Positions 58,458 through 64,000 of a stretch of 64,000 nt of DNA are shown in pieces (within the stretch, counting starts at the first letter, position 1; each line of letters begins with the position of its first letter). The notes under the pieces are model-generated. The model searched no databases and was not told where the DNA came from. It saw only the letters and a list, made by a program, of their open reading frames with translations. Origin of the DNA: Lentzea flava (GTDB taxonomy: Bacteria; Actinomycetota; Actinomycetes; Mycobacteriales; Pseudonocardiaceae). The position numbers were made by a program, and so were the translations under genes. Location of the stretch: assembly GCF_014648475.1 (NCBI RefSeq), contig NZ_BMRE01000009.1, positions 62,001 to 126,000 of the forward strand. Direction: 5' to 3'.

Positions 58458-59168
58458 GTGCTCCTCGATCAGGTCTCCAAGCGGTACGGGCGCGGGCCCT
58501 GGGTGCTGCGCGACCTCACGCTGGAAGTCTCCGGGCCGGTCGTCCTGACCGGGGCCAACGGCACCGGCAAGTCGACGTTGCTCAAGATCGCCGCCGGAGT
58601 GCTGAAGCCGACCTCAGGGCGAGTCGTCCGGCCCGCCTCCGTCGGCTACGTGCCCGAGCGGTTTCCTTCGGACGTCAAGATGTCCGCTTCGTCGTACCTC
58701 GCGCACATGGGCCGGGTCCGGCGTGCTGCGGCGAACGACGTGTTGGAGCGGCTGGGGTTCGTCGGGTCGCTGACGGCGCCGATGTCGGAGCTGTCGAAGG
58801 GCAACGCGCAGAAAGTCGCGCTGGCACAGGCGTTTCTGGCGTCCGACGTGCTGGTGCTCGACGAGCCGTGGACGGGTCTCGACCCGGCGGCGTCGGCCGA
58901 GCTGGTGTCACTGCTGGAGGACCGCACGGCGCTGGTGTCCGACCACGAGGGGCATTTCGTCTCGGCGACGCGGGTGGATCTCGCCGGTGGGCACGTGACG
59001 ATCGAGCTCAGCCGCGTGGTGGGGCTGGATGCCTTGGAGGCGTTGGAAGGCGTGCGGTCCGTGCTGGCTCGCGGGTCGTCGGCACGGGTCGTGGTGGCGC
59101 CGGACCGCAGCGACCAGGTGCTGGCCGAGGCGTTGCGGCTCGGATGTTCGGTGCGGAGCGTGCGGTGA
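58458..59168 (+). CDS. ABC transporter ATP-binding protein
   Basis: The 236-residue ATPase has Walker A LTGANGTGKSTLLK, an ABC signature variant LSKGNAQKVALAQAFL, Walker B VLVLDEPWTGLD and the H-loop Asp/His region (LVSDHEGHFVS). The signature LSKGN instead of LSGGQ is common in exporters of this type. The substrate is unknown; a role in export of a metabolite is inferred from the co-transcribed permease and SARP. Start GTG 58458 chosen: TATCTT at 58446-58451 would give a leaderless message; ATG 58437 would overlap the divergent gene start. Confidence 0.88.
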   Translation: MLLDQVSKRYGRGPWVLRDLTLEVSGPVVLTGANGTGKSTLLKIAAGVLKPTSGRVVRPASVGYVPERFPSDVKMSASSYLAHMGRVRRAAANDVLERLGFVGSLTAPMSELSKGNAQKVALAQAFLASDVLVLDEPWTGLDPAASAELVSLLEDRTALVSDHEGHFVSATRVDLAGGHVTIELSRVVGLDALEALEGVRSVLARGSSARVVVAPDRSDQVLAEALRLGCSVRSVR

Positions 59169-59797
59169 TCTCCCTGGTGCGGTATCTCGCGGCGGACGTC
59201 TTACGCGGGCAGCGGTATCTGGCGCCCGTGATCGTGTTCCTCGGCGTGATGGGGATGTTGTTCTCCAGCGACGCCGGGCGGCCGCTGGAGGCCTACTCGG
59301 GTTCTTCCGCGCTGCTGTACCCGATCGCGGCCTGGATGGCCGTCGTCGTGGCGACGTCGGAAGACGCGGTGCGGCGTGAGATCACCGTCGTGTCGGCCGG
59401 TGGGTGGTCGCGGGTGCTGACCGCGGCCGCTGTCGTCGCGGTGGCGATCGCGGTGGCCATGGCTCTGGTCGGGGCGGTGTGGCCGGTGGTGACGAACCCC
59501 CACCCGTACACGGCCCGCGAATTCTTTGTCGGACTCGGCGCGCATACTGTGTGTGCGTTGCTCGGCGTTGGTGTGGGATTGATGTTCGCGCGCCCGGTGT
59601 TCGACTCCATCGGGCGGACGGTGCTGGCCGTGTTCTCGGTCGTGGTGCTGACGTATCCGCTGGGGCGGGCGACTCCGCTCGGGTGGGTGCTGGACGCGTT
59701 GGGGCACAACCGGTTCTCGCTGTCCGTGCTGTGGGCCGGAGTCGTCGGGGTCGCGCTGGTGGCCGGTGCGGTCGTCGTGGGCGTGCGGCGAGCCTGA
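59165..59797 (+). CDS. ABC transporter permease-like membrane protein
   Basis: The 210-residue protein has about six hydrophobic helices (LAPVIVFLGVMGMLFS, LLYPIAAWMAVVVAT, VLTAAAVVAVAIAVAMALVGAVW, HTVCALLGVGVGLMFA, TVLAVFSVVVLTYPLG, VLWAGVVGVALVAGAVVVG). This fits the single permease of a small ABC-2-type exporter. GTG 59165 overlaps the ATPase stop, and its own stop overlaps the SARP ATG (TGATG), so all three genes are one coupled unit. Confidence 0.82.
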   Translation: MISLVRYLAADVLRGQRYLAPVIVFLGVMGMLFSSDAGRPLEAYSGSSALLYPIAAWMAVVVATSEDAVRREITVVSAGGWSRVLTAAAVVAVAIAVAMALVGAVWPVVTNPHPYTAREFFVGLGAHTVCALLGVGVGLMFARPVFDSIGRTVLAVFSVVVLTYPLGRATPLGWVLDALGHNRFSLSVLWAGVVGVALVAGAVVVGVRRA

Positions 59798-62700
59798 TGC
59801 GCGTCAACGTTCTCGGCCCGCTGCAGGTCCTCGTGGACGGCGCTTCCGTCGAGGTGCGCGGGAAGCGGTTGCGGTGGTTGCTGATCCGCCTGGCGATGGA
59901 GCCGGGTCGGGTGGTCGCCGCCGACCGGCTGATCGCGGACCTGTGGCCGGACGAGCCGCCCGCCGACGGCGCCGCCGCGTTGCAGTCGCTGGTGTCGCGG
60001 TTGCGGCGCACGGTGGGCGCCGGCGCGGTGTCCTCGCACGCGTCGGGGTATCGGCTGGAGGCGTCGACCGACGTCGAGGAGTTCTGCCGCACCCGCGACG
60101 CGGCGTTGTGGCGCGGGGCGGCGTTCGAGGAGGCGCCGTTCGCGGTCGACGAGGCCGTGCGCTTGGCGTTGTTGCGGAACGACCTGGCGGGATTGGAGGC
60201 TCTGGCTGCCGCGCACCCGTTGCGCGAGGACGTGCAGGCGCGCTTGATGCTGGCGCTGCACGCCGCCGGGCGTCGCTCGGACGCGCTGGAGGTCTTCGCG
60301 CGCGTCCGGTCCGCGCTGGCCGACGAGCTGGGCGTGGATCCCGGCGAGGCGTTGGCATCCGCGCACGCGACGGTGTTGCGGGAGCGTTCCTCACGCGGGA
60401 ACCTCCCGGCTGCCGTCGGATCGTTCGTGGGACGTGACTCCGATTTGGCGCGGCTGGCCGAGTTGTTGCGGGACAACCGCTTGGTGACGCTGACCGGGTT
60501 CGGCGGGGTGGGCAAGACGCGCCTCGCGCTGACCCACGCGGCCTCGGTCGCCGAGGCGTGGTTCGTCGAACTGGACTCCGCCGCCGATCCGCTGGCCGCG
60601 CTGGACGCCGCGCTGGGCCCGAATCCTCTGGCCACGCCGGTGTTCTCGCGGCTCGGATCGTCACTGGTGGTGCTGGACAACTGCGAGCACGTCGTGGACG
60701 CCGCGGCCGCTCTGTGCGTCCGGATGCTCGCCGAGGCGCCAGACGTGCGAGTGCTGGCGACCTCGCGGGAGCCGCTGGGCATTCCCGGCGAGGTGGTGCA
60801 TCCGGTGGCGCCGCTGGACACCGACCACGCTGTGAGGTTGTTCTCGGCACGGGTGGGCACCGCACTCGACGCCGACGTGGTGCGCCGGGTGTGCGTTGCG
60901 CTGGACGGGATTCCGCTCGCCCTGGAGCTGGCGGCGGCACGGGCGCGCTCGCTGTCGGCCGCGCAACTCGAGGCCCGGGTGGACAGCCGGCTGCGGTTGC
61001 TCGACCGCGGGGCGCGCACCGGCCCGGCGCGGCACCGGACGTTGCGGGCGGTGATCGACTGGAGCTGGGAGCTGCTGGACGACGCCGAGCGGCTGCTGCT
61101 GGCGCGGCTGGCCGTGTTCGTGGGCGGGGCGACGGCCGCGGCGGTGCACGAGGTGTGCGGGGCGGGCTTGCGTGCGGGTGCGCCCTCGCTGGGAACCCCT
61201 GCGTCTCAGCGGGTTCCGGGTGGTGGTGTTGGGGTTGGCGACACCGCGCCGGAGGCGGGCCTGGGCGGGGGGACGGCCTCGCTCGGAACTGCTGCGTCTC
61301 AACGTGGTCATCGGGTTCCGGGTGGGCTGGGCGGCGCCGCGGAAGAAGTAGCGGAACCTGGTGTTGGCGGCACCGTGCGCGAGGCGCGGGAGGCAAGCTT
61401 GGGCGGGGATGTGCCCTCGCTGGGAACTCCTGCGTCTCAACGTGGGCATCGGGTTCCGGGTGAGCTGCGCGGTGTCGCGGAGGAGCCAGCGGGACGGGGT
61501 GCTGCCGTTCGGGCCGGCGACACCGCGCCCGAGGCATGGCAGGCAAGCTTGCGCAGGGGTACCCCCTCGCTGGGAACCCCTGCAGCTCAACCTACTCAGG
61601 ACCCCCGACAAGATCAGGACCTCTGGGACACCGAGGACCTGCTGGCCGCGCTCGTCGAGAAGTCGCTGGTGGTGCGGACGGGCGAGCGGTACCGGCTGCT
61701 GGAGACCGTGCGCGAGTACGCGGCGGAGCAGGGGCAGGCCGATCCCGCGCGGCACGCGGCGTACTACGTGGCGCTGGCCGAGCGGAACGAGCCGTTGTTG
61801 CGCGGGCCGCGGCAGCTGGAGGCGTTGAAGGTCTTCGATCTGGAACGGGGCAACCTCGACGCGGCTCTGGCGTGGGCGGTGCGGCACGAGCCGCGGACGG
61901 CCCGGCGGATGATGGCCGCGCGCACGTGGCACTGGCTGGTGATGACCAAGCGGTTCGAGGAGATCCGGCGGTGGGCGCCGCTCGTTCCGGACGACCCGCT
62001 GTCGCAGGTTCTCGTCTCGCTCGGCACGCCGCAGGCCGTTGAGGCGGCGGAGAGGCTGTGGCTGGAGGACCTGCCGACCGCGCTCTGCGCGTTGATGCTG
62101 ACCAGCGGGCAGGTGTGGGGCCTCGCCGAGCTCGGGGACCGGCTCACCGCGCTGGCCGACCGGCTGGAGCGGTCGCCGGACGAGTGGATGCGGGCGTTCG
62201 CTGCCCTCATCCGCGGAGTGGTGGCGGGCGAGTTCAGCGAAGGGGCGGCGCCGCGGGCGGAGGCCGCGTACCGGGAGGCGCTGGAGCGGTTCCGTGCGGT
62301 GGGCGACCGGTGGGCCGTGGTGTTCGGGCTGTCGTGCCTGGTCATGGTGCTGATCAACCGCGGGGCGTTCGCCGAGGGTTTCGAAGCGGTGTCGGAGGCC
62401 CGTCAGGTCGCGGAGGAGCTGGGGGAGCCGGAGAGCGTGCTGGTGCCGATGTCGGTGCTGGTGCAGACCGCTCGCCTCAAGATCAGGATCGGGGATCTCG
62501 ACGGGGCGCGGGAGGAGCTGGCCGGAGTGCCCGCGTCCACGGTCGGCCTCGACCGGGGGCGGGTCGCGCAGGCCTACGGTGAGGTGGCGTACTTCAACGG
62601 CGACTTCGAGGACGCGGTCGCGCTCTATCAGCAGGCGTTGCACGCCACGGAAGGCTCGCAGGCCAACCAGTTCCGAGCGACCGTCCACGCCGGACTCGGG

Positions 62701-62964
62701 CTGGCGCTGACCCGGCTCGGGCAGCTCGGCAGGGCGGGTGAGGAACACCGGAAGGCGCTCGACACCGTCAGCAGGAGCGCGGACGGGCCCGCCCGCGCGA
62801 CGGTGCTGGAGACGTACGCGGACTGGTTGCTCGCCCAGGGCGACCCCCGGAGTGCGGGGGAGGCCCTGGACGAGGCGGAGCGGCTACGCGGCGGCCCGAG
62901 CAGCGACCCGGCGGTGGTGCAGCTGCGTGACCGGGTTCGCGCCGAAGTAGGCGTCGATCGCTGA
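59797..62964 (+). CDS. AfsR/SARP-family regulator with repeat-expanded insertion
   Basis: The 1055-residue protein has a winged helix (residues 1-95, VNVLGPLQVLVDGASVEVRGKRLRW), a BTAD domain (to about 205), an NB-ARC ATPase (Walker A GFGGVGKTRLAL near 230; LVVLDNCEHV; LATSREPLGIPGE) and C-terminal TPRs. Between the ATPase winged-helix part and the TPRs, residues about 453-606 are a low-complexity insertion of repeated units (PSLGTPASQRGHRVPG) absent from the AfsR-like protein at 22.5-25.0 kb. The gene is coupled to the ABC exporter genes, which it may regulate. The 3' end overlaps the convergent monooxygenase gene by 81 bp. Confidence 0.88.
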   Translation: MRVNVLGPLQVLVDGASVEVRGKRLRWLLIRLAMEPGRVVAADRLIADLWPDEPPADGAAALQSLVSRLRRTVGAGAVSSHASGYRLEASTDVEEFCRTRDAALWRGAAFEEAPFAVDEAVRLALLRNDLAGLEALAAAHPLREDVQARLMLALHAAGRRSDALEVFARVRSALADELGVDPGEALASAHATVLRERSSRGNLPAAVGSFVGRDSDLARLAELLRDNRLVTLTGFGGVGKTRLALTHAASVAEAWFVELDSAADPLAALDAALGPNPLATPVFSRLGSSLVVLDNCEHVVDAAAALCVRMLAEAPDVRVLATSREPLGIPGEVVHPVAPLDTDHAVRLFSARVGTALDADVVRRVCVALDGIPLALELAAARARSLSAAQLEARVDSRLRLLDRGARTGPARHRTLRAVIDWSWELLDDAERLLLARLAVFVGGATAAAVHEVCGAGLRAGAPSLGTPASQRVPGGGVGVGDTAPEAGLGGGTASLGTAASQRGHRVPGGLGGAAEEVAEPGVGGTVREAREASLGGDVPSLGTPASQRGHRVPGELRGVAEEPAGRGAAVRAGDTAPEAWQASLRRGTPSLGTPAAQPTQDPRQDQDLWDTEDLLAALVEKSLVVRTGERYRLLETVREYAAEQGQADPARHAAYYVALAERNEPLLRGPRQLEALKVFDLERGNLDAALAWAVRHEPRTARRMMAARTWHWLVMTKRFEEIRRWAPLVPDDPLSQVLVSLGTPQAVEAAERLWLEDLPTALCALMLTSGQVWGLAELGDRLTALADRLERSPDEWMRAFAALIRGVVAGEFSEGAAPRAEAAYREALERFRAVGDRWAVVFGLSCLVMVLINRGAFAEGFEAVSEARQVAEELGEPESVLVPMSVLVQTARLKIRIGDLDGAREELAGVPASTVGLDRGRVAQAYGEVAYFNGDFEDAVALYQQALHATEGSQANQFRATVHAGLGLALTRLGQLGRAGEEHRKALDTVSRSADGPARATVLETYADWLLAQGDPRSAGEALDEAERLRGGPSSDPAVVQLRDRVRAEVGVDR
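61182..61590 (+). repeat. In-frame repeats inside the AfsR-type gene
   Basis: A unit of the form CCTCGCTGGGAAC-CTGCGTCTCAACG, followed by CATCGGGTTCCGGGTG, occurs at about 61184, 61272, 61412 and (shortened) 61563. The interspersed segments GGCGACACCGCGCC and GGAGGCAAGCTTG also recur. Unit spacing is 90-150 bp and the reading frame is preserved. Confidence 0.85.
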
Positions 62965-64000
62965 CCTGCCGATGGCGGCGACGTAGCCGTCCGGGCGCAC
63001 GAGCACCGGGCCGTCGGGGAAGTCGAGCGTCACGAAGTCGGGGCCGCGCAACAGGTCGAAGATCCGGCCCTGCTCGGTGATCCCGTCGGGCATGCGGTCG
63101 CCCGGCTGCAGGCCCTCGCCGTCGGACGTGCGGTAGGACAACGACAGCTGCAGCGTCTCGTCGTCGCGCTTCGAGAACATGTCGCCGGACGTCATGATCT
63201 TGGTCGTCATGCCCAGCAACCACTCCGCGACGGGCTTGCGCTCGGACTCGTAGGTGTCGAGCAGCGTTTCCATCGCGAGCTTCCAGCCCAGGTTGTAGGC
63301 GTCCTGGATGCCGGTGTTCATGCCCTGCGCGCCGGCGGGGGAGTGGACGTGCGCGGCGTCGCCCGCGAGGAACACGCGGCCGACGCGGAACCGGTCGACC
63401 ATGCGGATGTTGGTGCGGTACAACGACATCCACGTCGCGTCGTGGAGGACCACGTCGTCCAGGCCGGTGCGTTCGCGGACGATCTGCCGGTACAGCTCCA
63501 CCGAAGGCTCGCCTAATCCCGTGGCCTGGAACTGGAAGAGGTCCGTGCCGGGCAGCGGGCACAGGGCGAGCCACTGGTCGACGCCGCCGGCCCAGCAGTG
63601 CCAGTACTCGCGGTCGAGTCCGGAGAGCCGGACGTCACCGACGAGCATCCGCTGGTCCTCCCACGTCTCGCCGACGAACTGCACGCCGAGATGCTTGCGC
63701 ACGAACGACTTCCCGCCGTCGCAGCCGACGAGGTACTTGGCGCGCACGGTCTCCGCGCCGACGACGGCGGTGACGCCGTCGTCGTCCTGGGAGAACGACG
63801 TGAGCGGCGTGCCGTACTCGACGGTCCCCGCGGGCAACGCCTCGCGCAGGATCTGCTCGACGCGGAACTGCGGGATGAGCATGGTGCTCGCGTACGGGCG
63901 GTCGGCCGTGGGGTGCCGATCCTCGTGAACGTCCCACTCCCGCACCACCTCGCGGCCGTTGTAGGCGCGCATCCGCATGTGGAAGCGGCCGGACGCGAGG
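62884..64000 (-). CDS. FAD-dependent aromatic monooxygenase (PHBH/RdmE type), 5' end outside window
   Basis: About 370 C-terminal residues are visible; the frame continues upstream past base 64000. The second and third flavin motifs are present: ETVRAKYLVGCDGGKSFVRKHLG and VGRVFLAGDAAHVHSPAGAQGMNTGIQDAYNLGWKL. The C-terminal segment has thioredoxin-like VLVRPDGYVAAIG. The N-terminal GxGxxG must lie beyond the window. Enzymes of this type hydroxylate phenolic or polyketide rings using NADPH and O2 and are common in tailoring of secondary metabolites and in rifampicin inactivation. It converges on and overlaps the SARP gene by 81 bp. Confidence 0.9.
   Translation of the reverse strand, partial: LASGRFHMRMRAYNGREVVREWDVHEDRHPTADRPYASTMLIPQFRVEQILREALPAGTVEYGTPLTSFSQDDDGVTAVVGAETVRAKYLVGCDGGKSFVRKHLGVQFVGETWEDQRMLVGDVRLSGLDREYWHCWAGGVDQWLALCPLPGTDLFQFQATGLGEPSVELYRQIVRERTGLDDVVLHDATWMSLYRTNIRMVDRFRVGRVFLAGDAAHVHSPAGAQGMNTGIQDAYNLGWKLAMETLLDTYESERKPVAEWLLGMTTKIMTSGDMFSKRDDETLQLSLSYRTSDGEGLQPGDRMPDGITEQGRIFDLLRGPDFVTLDFPDGPVLVRPDGYVAAIGRSAIDAYFGANPVTQLHHRRVAARAAA

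Overview
The window is chromosomal DNA of a high-GC actinomycete, most likely a Pseudonocardiales member (Lentzea / Saccharothrix / Actinosynnema type). The evidence is the strong G/C third-position bias, the frequent GTG starts, genes coupled by GTGA or ATGA overlaps, BldD, actinobacterial mIHF, a DUF397 protein, and three regulators with SARP/BTAD domains. The genus is inference; no rRNA is present. I saw no tRNA, rRNA, CRISPR array, insertion sequence or prophage.

The backbone is a conserved actinobacterial housekeeping order: pepQ-efp-nusB (1-2.0 kb), bldD and the pyrimidine operon pyrR-pyrB-pyrC-(membrane PH protein)-carA-carB-pyrF (5.8-15.0 kb), mihF-gmk-rpoZ-coaBC-metK (15.3-19.0 kb), priA (30.6-33.1 kb), def-fmt-(low-complexity ORF)-rsmB (36.5-39.8 kb), and rpe-ribD-ribE-ribBA-ribH-(membrane PH protein) (40.6-45.1 kb). 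acnA lies at 53.1-56.0 kb. The pyr and rib operons carry out UMP and riboflavin synthesis. The pyr leader shows a PyrR-binding hairpin next to the pyrR ribosome binding site. The bldD promoter carries matches to the BldD operator.

Accessory modules interrupt the backbone. (1) 2.0-5.9 kb: an orphan DUF397 gene, then a SnoaL-extended ECF sigma factor divergent from an NmrA-like oxidoreductase, with an esterase and a WYL regulator. (2) 19.1-30.5 kb, between metK and priA: an ATPase-BTAD regulator, two small exported RTX-repeat proteins flanking an AfsR-like regulator, a secreted subtilase, a Tat-exported phospholipase C and a membrane-anchored repeat protein. The promoter region dividing this island carries two identical heptamers 11 bp apart, the spacing expected of SARP binding sites. 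(3) 33-36.5 kb: a gamma-glutamyltransferase, a DinB-fold enzyme and two tiny ORFs. (4) 45.1-52.1 kb: a RibD_C reductase, a VOC protein, an FAD oxidoreductase divergent from a LAL-type LuxR regulator, a small membrane protein and a second subtilase. (5) 56.2-58.0 kb: a roadblock / DUF4388-like / roadblock cluster. (6) 58.0-64 kb: a membrane protein, a two-gene ABC exporter co-transcribed with a third SARP/AfsR-type regulator, and a truncated FAD monooxygenase.

The most unusual structural features are as follows. A decayed, multiply deleted copy of the acnA 3' end (52.2-52.4 kb) flanks a Uma2-family nuclease-like gene. In-frame low-complexity repeat expansions occur inside priA and inside the AfsR-type regulator at 59.8 kb, and a repeat-built ORF is translationally coupled between fmt and rsmB. 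An intergenic palindrome appears to have removed the original stop codon of the WYL regulator.
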